Positions 12,601-21,241 of a DNA stretch of 54,605 bases are shown here, in pieces (the stretch's first letter is position 1; every line of letters starts with the position of its first letter). Source of the DNA: Aquificaceae bacterium. Lineage in GTDB: Bacteria > Aquificota > Aquificia > Aquificales > Aquificaceae. Position numbers and translations under genes: made by a program. The notes beneath the pieces are model-generated. The model was given only the letters and a program-made list of their open reading frames with translations, had not been told where the DNA came from and made no database searches. The stretch lies in assembly GCA_026981975.1 (NCBI GenBank), contig JALSHV010000024.1, forward strand, positions 1 to 54,605. The letters are read 5' to 3'.

Positions 12601-13487
12601 AACTCTGATCCTTCTTTGTATATAAGTATCGGAACTTCCACTTCTCTGAAAACCTTTGTTGAAGTACTTCCTAAGATTATTCTTTTCAATCCCGATAAGC
12701 CTCGGCTTCCCATAACTACAAGTTCTATACTGTTGTCTTCTCTAATGCGTTTTACTATTTCCTTTGCTGGATCTTCGGCTTCGGAAAAGGAAGTTTTAAC
12801 AGTGAATCCCGCCTCTTCAAATTTGTTTTTTAGAATATGTATATACTTTTTCTTCTCTTCTCTGTATTTTTCGTGAATGGCTCTACCTATTCTTTCTATC
12901 ACGGGTATTTCTATAAATTCATCTATATGTAAAAGTTCCACTTCTACTTTGAAAGGTTTTAGGAAGTTAATTGTAAAATCTATAGTTTTCTCTGCTGTTT
13001 TTGAAAAGTCGTAAGCTATAAGGACTTTTTTGGAAAAAGTTGGTTCTATCCCCTTTATTATCATAACAGGTCTTATACCGTGTTTAACTATTTTCTCCGC
13101 GGTAGATCCGATTAAGATCTTTTCAACCAACCCTTTTTTATGACTTCCTATTACTACAAGATCGGGTTTTTCCTTCTCTTCTGTTTCTAAAATAAGCTCC
13201 CGCGGATCTCCTATATCTACAATAAGCCTTGTCTCTATAGGTTTCAAGAAATCCGCAAGTCCTTTGAGTTTTTCTTGAGCTTCCTTCTTTTTTGATTCTT
13301 CAATTTCCTGTAGAATTTTAACGTCTATTACGTCAACACTAAGGCTTTCAGGATAAGGTATGTATATAGCAGGAGAAACCGCATGGAAAAGCAGCACTTC
13401 TCCTCCGTGAGCTTTCAAAATTCTTTTAACAACACGCAAAACTACATTTGTAATTTCTGAAAAATCAACAGGGACTAAAATCTTCAA
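12597..13487 (-). CDS. Tandem-domain universal stress protein
   Basis: A 296-residue cytoplasmic protein made of two UspA domains. The first (about 1-145) has MKILVPVDFSEITN and VIGSHKKGLVEKILIGSTAE; the second (about 150-293) has VLIAYDFSKTAEKT and VVMGSRGLSGLKRIILGSTS. The G-x2-G-x9-G-S/T nucleotide-binding signature is present in both halves, so both probably bind ATP. Stop and start overlap by 4 nt with both neighbours, so it is made from the same transcript as the SuhB-like and TPR proteins. Confidence 0.92.
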   Translation of the reverse strand: MKILVPVDFSEITNVVLRVVKRILKAHGGEVLLFHAVSPAIYIPYPESLSVDVIDVKILQEIEESKKKEAQEKLKGLADFLKPIETRLIVDIGDPRELILETEEKEKPDLVVIGSHKKGLVEKILIGSTAEKIVKHGIRPVMIIKGIEPTFSKKVLIAYDFSKTAEKTIDFTINFLKPFKVEVELLHIDEFIEIPVIERIGRAIHEKYREEKKKYIHILKNKFEEAGFTVKTSFSEAEDPAKEIVKRIREDNSIELVVMGSRGLSGLKRIILGSTSTKVFREVEVPILIYKEGSEL

Positions 13488-14272
13488 GAATTTACCTCCG
13501 GAAGATATCTGCTGACAACCTCCCTTAAAAAGTTGTGAATTTTTCCGTTAGAAGCTATTATATCAACTCCGTGCCTACTCTTTATCACTTTGTAAAATCC
13601 TCCTGCTTCCTTTAGTATAACAGCTCCCGCATTTATATCCCAAGGGTGAAGCTCAAACTCTACTAAACCTTCAAATATCCCCTCCGCCAGAAAACACAGA
13701 TCCACCGCCGCAGCTCCGGGTCTTCTCATTGCGGCGGTTTTATCAAATATTTCCTTAAATATTTTCCAATAGATGTCCAGATCTCTTCTGGCTCTTGATG
13801 GAAAGCCGTAGGCTATAACAGAATACTTTACAGTGTATGTATTACTGACTTTTATTTTTCTACCGTTTTTATAAGCTCCTATTCCTTTTCCTGCCCAGTA
13901 AAGAATATCAAAAAAGGGAAGATAAACCGCTCCTGCTAAGTTTTCACCCTTATAGGAAAGAGCAACAGAAACACCAAATACAGGAAAACCCGCAATGTAA
14001 TTTTTAGTTCCATCTAAGGGATCTATATACCACACAAACTCTCCTTTTTCTTCTCCTCCTTGTTCTTCCCCGACGATTTTATGATCGGGAAACTTACGCA
14101 TAAGGAAATCTCTTATCCTCTCTTCTGAAGCTTTATCTACGAAGCTTACAAAGTCCTTATCCGCTTTTTCTTCTATTTCCTCATCTTCCACCTTACGAAA
14201 GTGTTCTTTAAGGACAAGACCACCCACAAGAGCGGCTTCCTTAGCGCACTGAACAAATTCTTCCACCTTCAT
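13484..14272 (-). CDS. Inositol monophosphatase-family phosphatase (SuhB-like)
   Basis: A 262-residue Mg-dependent phosphomonoesterase. The metal site motifs are GEEQGGEE (about 68-75), DPLDGTKNYIAGFP and WDINAGAVILKEAGG, the three signatures of the IMPase/FBPase superfamily. In deep-branching thermophiles such enzymes often act on both inositol-1-phosphate and fructose-1,6-bisphosphate, so the substrate is open. First gene of the suhB-like, Usp, TPR, argF string; it is divergent from the SDR gene across a 51-bp A+T-rich spacer. Confidence 0.92.
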   Translation of the reverse strand: MKVEEFVQCAKEAALVGGLVLKEHFRKVEDEEIEEKADKDFVSFVDKASEERIRDFLMRKFPDHKIVGEEQGGEEKGEFVWYIDPLDGTKNYIAGFPVFGVSVALSYKGENLAGAVYLPFFDILYWAGKGIGAYKNGRKIKVSNTYTVKYSVIAYGFPSRARRDLDIYWKIFKEIFDKTAAMRRPGAAAVDLCFLAEGIFEGLVEFELHPWDINAGAVILKEAGGFYKVIKSRHGVDIIASNGKIHNFLREVVSRYLPEVNS

Positions 14273-14310
14273 TTTAAATTCAGAGAATATTTTAACTTCT
14301 TTAAAGAGGA

Positions 14311-14316
14311 TAAAAT
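14311..14316 (+). promoter_or_regulatory. Candidate -10 box of the SDR gene
   Basis: TAAAAT is followed by 7 nt and the ATG at 14324. The same hexamer and spacing occur before glmS. The nearest SD-like sequence, AGAGGA, is about 15 nt away, too far to act normally. Confidence 0.4.
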
Positions 14317-14323
14317 TAATTTA

Positions 14324-15010
14324 ATGAATCTCTTTATAACAGGAATAGGTTCGGGATTAGGCAAGGCTTTGGCGGAAGAAGCTGTTAAACGCAATTACAA
14401 GGTTTTTGCTCTGAGTAGGCATCTGCCTTCTTCTCTGAAAGACTCTGTCAGATTTGCCAGATGTGATTTAAGAAATCATGAAAAGATTTCCGTTGTTTTA
14501 AAAGATCTTTTGAAAGGAATCAGAGAACTCAATCTTGTTATCCTAAACGCTGGTATTTTAGGAGATTTCGGTGATATGAAGGATATACCCCTTTACAGAT
14601 TTAGGGAAGTAATGGATATAAATGTGTGGGCTAATAAGATAATTCTTGACACTCTTATGGAAATGGAAATTTCCGTTGCTCAAATTGTGGGTATTTCTTC
14701 GGGAGCAGCTGTAAACTGCAACAGAGGTTGGAACGCTTACGCCATATCAAAAGCCGCTTTTAACTGTTTACTGAAACTCTACGCTCGTGAAATGGAACAC
14801 ACACATATAACCGCTCTTGCACCGGGACTTATTCTTACTCCTATGTTGAAGGAAGTTTTAAATCAAGATGAACTTAAATATCCTTCTGTAAAAAGAATAA
14901 AAGAGTCTTTTAAAAGAACGCCCGAAGAAGCTGCACAACTTCTCTTTGATACCTTTCCTAAACTACTGAGATTTGAAAGTGGTTCTTTTGTTGATATCAG
15001 GAAGATATAA
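14324..15010 (+). CDS. Short-chain dehydrogenase/reductase
   Basis: A 228-residue NAD(P)-dependent oxidoreductase. The Rossmann motif TGIGSGLGKALAEEA opens the protein, followed by CDLRN, LNAGILG (NAG motif), a catalytic Ser region GISSGAA and YAISKAA (Tyr/Lys pair). The ATG at 14324 places the glycine loop at residue 6, as is usual; a longer frame from 14201 is antisense to the suhB-like gene and is unlikely. Substrate unknown. Its stop overlaps the stop of convergent coaBC by 14 bp. Confidence 0.92.
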   Translation: MNLFITGIGSGLGKALAEEAVKRNYKVFALSRHLPSSLKDSVRFARCDLRNHEKISVVLKDLLKGIRELNLVILNAGILGDFGDMKDIPLYRFREVMDINVWANKIILDTLMEMEISVAQIVGISSGAAVNCNRGWNAYAISKAAFNCLLKLYAREMEHTHITALAPGLILTPMLKEVLNQDELKYPSVKRIKESFKRTPEEAAQLLFDTFPKLLRFESGSFVDIRKI

Positions 15011-16166
15011 ATGAAGTTAGCCGCTTGATTATAAAAAACGCACTTTCCAATTTACTGCCGAAAACAAACTCTTCTATTTTTTCTGAAGTTATTAGAAATC
15101 CTTTGTGATATTTCGCTCCCATTACTTCGGGTGGGTTTGCGATTATCATGTCCAAATTTTTCCTTTTGAGCTTTTCTTTTGCTCTATTTATAAGATCTTC
15201 ACTTTCAAGAGCAAATCCGATTAAGAGTGTGTTTTTCTTTAATCTCCCTACTTCTTCAAGAATATCGGGTGTCTTTTCCAGTTCCAAAGTCAATTTGCTT
15301 TTTTTACTCAGCTTTTTACTTTCCCTTCTAACGGGCTTGTAATCTGCAACCGCTGCGTTCATTATAAGTATGTCTGTATTGTTCAATTCTTTTAAAACCT
15401 CAGCTCTTAGTTCCTGAGCTGAGCGGATCTTTACTATCTCTACACAAAAAGGTGCTTGTGCTGTGGTAAAGCCGGCTATCACCTTTACCTGTGCTGAAAA
15501 CCACCAGCACACTCTTGCAAGTGAAAATCCCATTTCACCGCTGGATTCATTAGATATAAATCTAACAGGATCCATATACTCACGTGTTGCTCCGCAGGTT
15601 ATAAGAACTTTTTTGTCCTTTAAAAGAGGTGCAGATAAACTCTTACGAACATACTCAAGGATTTTCTCCTCGTTTGCTAGTTTACCTTCACCCTCTTCTT
15701 CACAGGCAAGAATTCCGTATTCTGGTTCTACTATTGTAATCCCTCTTTTTTTTAGCTTTTCTCTGTTTTCTTTTACCGCGGGATTATTATACATAGCTGG
15801 ATTTGCAGCAGGGGCTAAGATTAAATTCCCTTTATAGGCTAATACTGTAGTTGTTAGAAGATTATCTCCTATGCCTGAAGCTATTTTGGAAAGGGTGTTT
15901 ACTGTGCAGGGTGCTATTAAAAATACATCTGCCCATCGGCTTAAGTTTATGTGAGTGAGCGGATTTTCCTGCCAGTCTATAAAAACTTTGTTACCTGTTA
16001 GGGTTTCAAAAGTTAATCTATTAACAAACTTCTCCGCAAAGGGTGTCAATATGACTTTAACTTCCGCTCCGTGTTTTTTCAGGCTGCGCACAAGTTCTAC
16101 AGCTTTGTAAGCGGCAATTCCTCCTGTTACTCCTACTAAAACTTTTTTTCCTTTAAGGGGATCCAT
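14997..16166 (-). CDS. coaBC: Bifunctional phosphopantothenoylcysteine decarboxylase/synthetase
   Basis: Catalyses two coenzyme A steps: CTP-dependent coupling of cysteine to 4'-phosphopantothenate (CoaB) and FMN-dependent decarboxylation (CoaC). The N-terminal CoaC domain has GVTGGIAAYKAVEL, the active-site His in LTHINLSRWAD, APAANPAMY and the catalytic Cys155 in LACEEEGEG. The C-terminal CoaB domain has ITCGATREYMDPVRFISNES and NAAVADYKP. The 389-residue length is typical. It lies 9 bp downstream of lpdA on the same strand. Confidence 0.96.
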   Translation of the reverse strand: MDPLKGKKVLVGVTGGIAAYKAVELVRSLKKHGAEVKVILTPFAEKFVNRLTFETLTGNKVFIDWQENPLTHINLSRWADVFLIAPCTVNTLSKIASGIGDNLLTTTVLAYKGNLILAPAANPAMYNNPAVKENREKLKKRGITIVEPEYGILACEEEGEGKLANEEKILEYVRKSLSAPLLKDKKVLITCGATREYMDPVRFISNESSGEMGFSLARVCWWFSAQVKVIAGFTTAQAPFCVEIVKIRSAQELRAEVLKELNNTDILIMNAAVADYKPVRRESKKLSKKSKLTLELEKTPDILEEVGRLKKNTLLIGFALESEDLINRAKEKLKRKNLDMIIANPPEVMGAKYHKGFLITSEKIEEFVFGSKLESAFFIIKRLTSFISS

Positions 16167-16175
16167 TTTTACTCC

Positions 16176-17570
16176 TCATCGCTTTGTCCAAGTGAGAGAA
16201 CCGTATTTTATTTCAGAAAGGCTCTGTCCTACAGCTTCGGAGAGGGAAGGGTGTGCATACATACTCCTTACAGCCATATCTATATCCAAATTTCCCTTTA
16301 TCATATGAATGACTTGGTGAATAAGTTCACCCGCGTGAGGTCCCACTATGTGAGCGCCGAGGATCTTACCACTCTTTTCGTCAACAACGATTCTTACAAA
16401 TCCTTCGTTTTCTCCATCGTCCATTGCCTTCGGGTTGAAGACGAAAGAGGATACACCCACTTTTACATCGTATCCTTCTTCTTCCGCTTGATCTTCCGTA
16501 AGTCCCACGCTTGCCACTTCAAGAGCGGAGTAAACTATCTTAGGTATTATCATGGGATCTCTCTGCCATTCGTTCTCTCCGAGCATATGGCTGACTGCTA
16601 CTTTACCTTCATACATAGCCTTGTGGGCAAGCATTAAAGGAGATGTTATGTCACCACAGGCGTATACACCAGGCACTGTAGTTCTAGAATAACTGTCCAC
16701 TTTTACAAAACCTCTTTCGTCCTTTTCCACACCTGCATCTTCTAAACCTATTCCTTCCGTGTTAGGTCTTCTTCCGATTGCTAAGAGAATAAGATCTACA
16801 ATTAATTCACTGCCGTCCGTGAGTTTTACCTGAAGTCCCTGGGGTATTTCTTCATAGCTTTCTACAGTTGTTTTTGTTCTTATATCCACTCCGATCTGAC
16901 GTAGCTTACGTCCTAAGTATCTTGCAGAATCTTCAGGAATATCGTCGGTGGGAAGTATCCTTCTTCTGAGTTCTACAAGAGTTACCTTACAGCCGTAGTT
17001 TTTAAAAATGTAAGCGAACTCAACTCCTACAGCTCCTCCGCCTACTATGAGAATGCGGGAAGGTATTTTTTCTATATTCCAAATCTGATCTGTATCTAAT
17101 ATCCTTCTACCGTCGGGAAGCAATTTCCCCACGCTGATGGGTTTAGAACCGGTAGCTAAAAGGATAAAGCGTGTTTTGATAGTGAGTCCCGCTCCCTCAA
17201 CGTAAACTGTGTGTGGATCTTTTACTATTCCCTTACCGTAAACAATAGGTATATTAACTGTTTTTGCAAACTTCTTGAAATTTTCCCTTATGGTAAAGAT
17301 AACTTTGTCTCTTTCACTTTTAAGATGTGAAAAGTTAAATGTATAACCGGTTGGAAATATTCCCCACTGTTTCATCTTTGACAATTTGTCTATAAGATAA
17401 GCTCCATGTCTCATGAATTTAGAAGGAATACATCCTTTGTTAAGACAGTTTCCTCCAACGGTTTCCGGTGAGAGTTCTACAAGAATTACTTTCATTCCCC
17501 TTCTACGGGCGTATAAAGCGGCTTCGTATCCTCCGCTACCCGCTCCGATTATTACCAAGTCTGCTTCCAT
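16176..17570 (-). CDS. lpdA: Dihydrolipoamide dehydrogenase (E3)
   Basis: FAD disulfide oxidoreductase that reoxidises lipoamide for 2-oxoacid dehydrogenases or the glycine cleavage system. The 464-residue protein has the FAD loop IIGAGSGGYEAA, the redox-active pair C42/C47 in GGNCLNKGCIPS, the NAD loop VGGGAVGVEFAYIF, the second FAD motif VYACGD and the C-terminal His-Glu region YAHPSLSEAV. The SD AGGAGG lies 7 nt before the ATG. The E1/E2 partners are not adjacent, so its complex cannot be named. Confidence 0.95.
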   Translation of the reverse strand: MEADLVIIGAGSGGYEAALYARRRGMKVILVELSPETVGGNCLNKGCIPSKFMRHGAYLIDKLSKMKQWGIFPTGYTFNFSHLKSERDKVIFTIRENFKKFAKTVNIPIVYGKGIVKDPHTVYVEGAGLTIKTRFILLATGSKPISVGKLLPDGRRILDTDQIWNIEKIPSRILIVGGGAVGVEFAYIFKNYGCKVTLVELRRRILPTDDIPEDSARYLGRKLRQIGVDIRTKTTVESYEEIPQGLQVKLTDGSELIVDLILLAIGRRPNTEGIGLEDAGVEKDERGFVKVDSYSRTTVPGVYACGDITSPLMLAHKAMYEGKVAVSHMLGENEWQRDPMIIPKIVYSALEVASVGLTEDQAEEEGYDVKVGVSSFVFNPKAMDDGENEGFVRIVVDEKSGKILGAHIVGPHAGELIHQVIHMIKGNLDIDMAVRSMYAHPSLSEAVGQSLSEIKYGSLTWTKR

Positions 17571-17612
17571 TCTGAACCTCCTGAAAAAGTGCAGAATGCT
17601 AATATTTTATAA

Positions 17613-18554
17613 GTGTTTTTGCTCTATCCTTTCTCTTTTATATATCGCGAAGCGGTCTCTTTAAGGAATAGTATGTATGAAAGAGGCATTTTGAAAATTA
17701 GGAGATTGCCTATACCTGTTATTTCTGTAGGAAATTTATCAGCGGGAGGGACGGGGAAAACTTCTACTGTCAGATTTCTGGCACAGGATCTCAGAAAAAT
17801 TAAAAAAACAGCTATAGTATTAAGGGGCTATAGGCGAACATCAAAAGGGCTTTTTCTCGTTTCAGATTGGGAAGGAGTGAAGACAGATATATTCTCCGCG
17901 GGAGATGAAGCATTTCTTTTAGCTTCCCTTTTAAAGGGAGTTTCTGTAGTAGTTGCGGAGGATCGTTATGAAGGTGGTATGTTTGCTTTAAAGGAACTCG
18001 GCGCTGAACTTATAATTCTTGATGATGGGTTTCAACACAGAAAGCTACATAGGGATTTGGACATTGTTCTTTTAAAGAAAAAAGACTTAAAAGATCGTCT
18101 TCTTCCTGCTGGTTTGCTCAGAGAGCCTATTTCTTCTCTTAGGAGAGCGTCAGCTATAGTTCTTTCATATCAAGACACAGATCCCTTTGATTTTGCCTTT
18201 GAAGATAAGCCTGTTTTTAAAATGGTCAGAATTTTCTGCTGTCTTCGCACCAGAGACATGAAAAAAGTTCCTTTTAAAGCTGTAAAAGAAAGAGAAATAG
18301 TTGCTTTTGCGGGTCTGGGAGATAACAATCAGTTTTTTATCTCCTTGCAACGCTTAGGTTTTAAAATAAAAAAGAAAATAAGTCTGCCAGATCATTATCA
18401 CTACAAAGAGTTTCCCATAAAGAAAGAAGAAGTGTATATAACCACTTTTAAAGATATATTCAAACTTCCGCCTGTTGATAATGTTTACGCTCTTGATTTT
18501 AAAGTGAAAATAAACGGATTGATAGAATTTGTAAAGAAGAGTATCAAATTGTAA
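17613..18554 (+). CDS. lpxK: Tetraacyldisaccharide 4'-kinase
   Basis: Membrane-associated kinase that phosphorylates the 4' position of the lipid A disaccharide. The 313-residue protein starts with an amphipathic/hydrophobic helix (MFLLYPFSFIYREAVSLRN), has the P-loop GGTGKT at about 45-50 within VGNLSAGGTGKTSTV, the DDGFQHRKLHRDLDIVL motif and AFAGLGDNNQF. The GTG start is kept because it reproduces the short N-terminal helix of Aquifex LpxK; there is no SD, and TATTTTAT lies just upstream. It shows that the cell makes LPS. Confidence 0.95.
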   Translation: MFLLYPFSFIYREAVSLRNSMYERGILKIRRLPIPVISVGNLSAGGTGKTSTVRFLAQDLRKIKKTAIVLRGYRRTSKGLFLVSDWEGVKTDIFSAGDEAFLLASLLKGVSVVVAEDRYEGGMFALKELGAELIILDDGFQHRKLHRDLDIVLLKKKDLKDRLLPAGLLREPISSLRRASAIVLSYQDTDPFDFAFEDKPVFKMVRIFCCLRTRDMKKVPFKAVKEREIVAFAGLGDNNQFFISLQRLGFKIKKKISLPDHYHYKEFPIKKEEVYITTFKDIFKLPPVDNVYALDFKVKINGLIEFVKKSIKL

Positions 18555-18614
18555 AAAGAATTTACACATGTGAAAAATACCGTAGAAAATCGTTAATATA
18601 TTTTAGATTTTATA

Positions 18615-18670
18615 CAGGTGAATTTTCGGGGAGGGTCGGCTAAGTTCTTATCCTCTCTGGGAATCGCCTG
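18615..18670 (+). promoter_or_regulatory. Structured leader upstream of the lipoprotein gene
   Basis: The 142-bp gap before the lipoprotein gene holds two nested helices. CAGGTGA (18615-18621) pairs with TCGCCTG (18664-18670), and inside it GAGGGT (18631-18636) pairs with ATCCTC (18650-18655), closing a 13-nt loop. The gene's SD GGAGGT (18684-18689) follows directly. TATATT at about 18597-18602 could be the -10 box. This looks like a folded 5' UTR, but I cannot match it to a known riboswitch class, and only one copy is present. Confidence 0.4.
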
Positions 18671-18696
18671 ATTAAAAACTCTTGGAGGTAGGGATT

Positions 18697-18903
18697 ATGA
18701 AAGTGCGGCGATTATACCCTTTGGCTATGCTTCTGAGTATGGTTTTGTTTCTAACCTCCTGTCCCGAAGGCGGGGGCGGAGATGCAGCCACCGACGGCAA
18801 TCAGCCAGATCAGAGCCAGCCTTCCAACAAGTGGGATCAGATGAAGTGGGATCAGGGCAAGTGGGGCTTTTTAGACAAAACCATCAGGGAGGTAGTGTCA
18901 TGA
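18697..18903 (+). CDS. Small lipoprotein with WDQ repeats
   Basis: A 68-residue predicted lipoprotein: a signal sequence ending in the lipobox LTSC (Cys at residue 21), then a G/D/Q-rich linker and a short repeat KWDQMKWDQGKW. The ATG at 18697 follows the SD GGAGGT with 7 nt spacing. Codons are more G+C-rich than in flanking genes. The stop overlaps the start of the next secreted-protein gene (ATGA), so the two are translated together. Function unknown; possibly a surface anchor or partner for that protein. Confidence 0.7.
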   Translation: MKVRRLYPLAMLLSMVLFLTSCPEGGGGDAATDGNQPDQSQPSNKWDQMKWDQGKWGFLDKTIREVVS

Positions 18904-19640
18904 GAGGACTTAAAAGATCCCTTGTGTTCTTTCTGGGTGCTTTTATGTTAGCGGGAACGGCTTCCCTTTCAGGTGAGGTAGGGAGCCTAATCCAGTTCCA
19001 GCCAAACACCACAGCCAGGTCCTCGGAGGTCAACCAGAACTTCAACAGAATCAGGGACGCGGTTAATGACAATAACAACAGGATAAATGCGCTGGAGAGC
19101 AGTAAGCAGAACAGGGTAACAGGTGATTGTCCTACAGGACAGGCTATCAGGGTAATAAATCCGGACGGAACGGTTGTTTGCACATCACCGCCTTCTTCAA
19201 GAGTAGTTAGTTCTCTTAGCAAGGGCCGTCAGACGATATTAGAAGGAACAGCGGGTATTTTAAACTGGGTGGACATCCTTATTAGTGATGCTGGTGATAC
19301 GGAGCTCAATATATCGGTTGACAGAGATGCCCAGCTTATTATAATTTTTACCGCCGTTTGCTCCGTATATGGACCTGATTTGACAACAACACAATCCAGA
19401 AATTTTTATGTAAGAGTCCTTGTGAATGGTGCCACAGTTACTCCTGAATATGTATTTTGTTCAAGTGATTTCACACCAAATACCGAAGACGGCTGGGTTA
19501 CATCAACAGTTCATACGATAGTCTCAGTTACGGCAGGTAATCACACAGTTAAAGTTCAGGGAGCTATGTCACTTCAAGGATCTGATGGCAATGACAAAGG
19601 AAGTATAGACTTTCCCAGATTGACGGTTTTAATCTGGTAA
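18900..19640 (+). CDS. Secreted coiled-coil protein with beta-rich C-terminal domain
   Basis: A 246-residue exported protein: signal peptide (MRGLKRSLVFFLGAFMLAGT...), a probable trimeric coiled coil with NQNFNRIRDAVNDNNNRINA (about 45-70), a CPTGQAIRVINPDGTVVC segment and a beta-strand-rich C-terminal domain ending FPRLTVLIW. This architecture resembles phage-tail or collagen-tip type head domains and microbial surface proteins, though I do not recognise a named family. The first 300 bp are clearly more G+C-rich than the last 400, which suggests a mosaic origin. It is coupled to the lipoprotein by a 4-nt overlap. Confidence 0.65.
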   Translation: MRGLKRSLVFFLGAFMLAGTASLSGEVGSLIQFQPNTTARSSEVNQNFNRIRDAVNDNNNRINALESSKQNRVTGDCPTGQAIRVINPDGTVVCTSPPSSRVVSSLSKGRQTILEGTAGILNWVDILISDAGDTELNISVDRDAQLIIIFTAVCSVYGPDLTTTQSRNFYVRVLVNGATVTPEYVFCSSDFTPNTEDGWVTSTVHTIVSVTAGNHTVKVQGAMSLQGSDGNDKGSIDFPRLTVLIW

Positions 19641-19646
19641 TAAAGC

Positions 19647-19907
19647 ATGAAAAACCAGAGAGAAAATCTAAAGCCACCTTCCCTTTCCCTTCCCAAGGGA
19701 GGTGGCGCAATTCGGGGTATCGGCGAGAAGTTCACCACAAATCCCGCCACCGGCACGGGCACCCTGACCGTACTCAGCGATACTTCACTGAACCACACGG
19801 TAGCTCAGGGTCCCGATAATTACTACTATATCTATGTAGTTTTCTCCCATGAGGACGCAGGAAGTAATTTAAGATTCACCTCCGCCACCATCGTTTATGA
19901 GTATTGA
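19647..19907 (+). pseudogene. Short chimeric ORF: SpvB/TcaC-like N-terminus joined to an unrelated tail
   Basis: The 86-codon frame begins with PSLSLPKGGGAIRGIGEKFT and TNPATGTGTLTV, which matches the very start of SpvB/TcaC toxin-complex proteins (families normally many hundreds of residues long). At about residue 43 it departs to LNHTVAQGPDNYYYIYVVFS and ends in a beta-strand tail like that of secreted head domains. There is no SD, no signal peptide and no room for the rest of SpvB. The G+C-rich composition differs from the host. It is best read as a deletion remnant or recombination chimera; translation by coupling to the upstream stop 6 bp away is possible. Confidence 0.55.
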
Positions 19908-19940
19908 AGTTCTGACCCCTTCCTCCGGGAGGGGGTGTTT

Positions 19941-19946
19941 TAAAAT
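19941..19946 (+). promoter_or_regulatory. Candidate -10 box of the M23 peptidase gene
   Basis: TAAAAT is followed 6 nt later by the ATG at 19953, with no SD between them. It repeats the arrangement seen before glmS and the SDR gene. Confidence 0.4.
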
Positions 19947-19952
19947 CAAAAT

Positions 19953-21236
19953 ATGGCGAGAATAAGAAAGTTTATAAGGACTGTTGTTTTTCTTGCTCTG
20001 ATGGGTATAATTGCTTTTACTCTTTACAATCTTTTTTTTCTTAAACCCAAGGTGGAAAACTTAAGACAGTTGGAAAAACTTCCCAAGAAAAAAGAAATAA
20101 GTCTTGTAATCAGCCCGCGAGCTTATGTAGAGAAAATAAAAGTTGTTGCTCTTCAGGGAAGCAGGGAAATCATACTGTTTGAAGGAAAGCTACCTGCCCA
20201 CATAAACGAAGTGACTTTTACCGTTGAACCCCGTAAAGTCGGTTTAAAAAACGGTAACGCTTTGATTAAAGTGGAACTTACAAGATTCCTTCTTCTGAAG
20301 GAAACTTTTGAAATTTCCGCTGTTGTGGATACTCAACCTCCCAGAGTTCAACTCATATACGCTCCTTACACTGTCCTTCAAGGTGGCTCTGGAGGTATAA
20401 GAGCAAGACTCAGCGAACCGGCTGAGCTTTATGTAGAAGTAGGAGGAAGGAAATTCAGATCTTTTAAAGTAGCTGATAATGTGTATATTGCACTCTTTGG
20501 AGTTCCTGTAAATACTTCTCCTCGGGATATTATAAAGGTAGTAGCGATAGACGAAGCGGGGAACAAAACGATTATACCCTTAGGCACAGGTATAAAGAAA
20601 AACAGGTTTAAAACAGTAACTATAGATCTTAAAGGGAAAGAAAATCTGCTAAAGCCAAAATTACACGCCATATTGGGAAACGGAGAAGGATTCAGTTTTA
20701 TAGAGCTTTTTAAGAAAGTAAACGAGAAGATTAGAAAAGAAAATAAAGAGAAACTCAAAACCATAGGTGCTAATTCTGCGGGACAAAAATACTGGAAAGG
20801 AAGATTCCTTCAAATGAGGGGAAGTAAAGTTCTATCAAAATACGGAGAGAAAAGAAGATATACATACGGCGGAAAACTTATAAGTAAGAGCAGACACATG
20901 GGTTACGATCTTGCCTCTGTTAAAAATGCACCTGTTCCTGCTGCAAATTACGGTGTTGTGGTTTTTACAGGGGATTTAGGCATATACGGTAACACTATTG
21001 TAATAGATCACGGTTACGGACTTATGAGTTTATACGCTCATTTGGCTGATTTTAGAGTAAAGGAAGGAGATTTTGTTAAAAAAGGACAGATTATAGGTTT
21101 AACCGATATGACAGGATTGGCTTTTGGAGACCATCTACACTTCGGTATTCTTATAGACGGTTATGAAGTTACCCCCTTAGAATGGTGGGATAAAAAGTGG
21201 ATACGCACAAGGATAGAACCTATTTTTTCAGATTGA
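19953..21236 (+). CDS. Membrane-anchored M23-family peptidoglycan endopeptidase
   Basis: A 427-residue protein with one N-terminal membrane segment (TVVFLALMGIIAFTLYNLFF, about 11-30), a long beta-rich periplasmic region and a C-terminal LytM/M23 domain. Zinc-site motifs are RHMGYDLAS (H and D ligands) and FGDHLHFGILIDG (HxH). Known relatives cut peptide crosslinks in the cell wall or serve as activators of amidases. Both metal motifs are intact, so it is probably active. It ends 5 bp from the stop of convergent csm5. Confidence 0.9.
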   Translation: MARIRKFIRTVVFLALMGIIAFTLYNLFFLKPKVENLRQLEKLPKKKEISLVISPRAYVEKIKVVALQGSREIILFEGKLPAHINEVTFTVEPRKVGLKNGNALIKVELTRFLLLKETFEISAVVDTQPPRVQLIYAPYTVLQGGSGGIRARLSEPAELYVEVGGRKFRSFKVADNVYIALFGVPVNTSPRDIIKVVAIDEAGNKTIIPLGTGIKKNRFKTVTIDLKGKENLLKPKLHAILGNGEGFSFIELFKKVNEKIRKENKEKLKTIGANSAGQKYWKGRFLQMRGSKVLSKYGEKRRYTYGGKLISKSRHMGYDLASVKNAPVPAANYGVVVFTGDLGIYGNTIVIDHGYGLMSLYAHLADFRVKEGDFVKKGQIIGLTDMTGLAFGDHLHFGILIDGYEVTPLEWWDKKWIRTRIEPIFSD

Positions 21237-21241
21237 ACATT

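Noticed and set aside
14201-14323. N-terminal extension of the SDR gene
   Set aside because: It is antisense to the suhB-like gene and would push the glycine motif far from the N-terminus; the ATG at 14324 fits the family.
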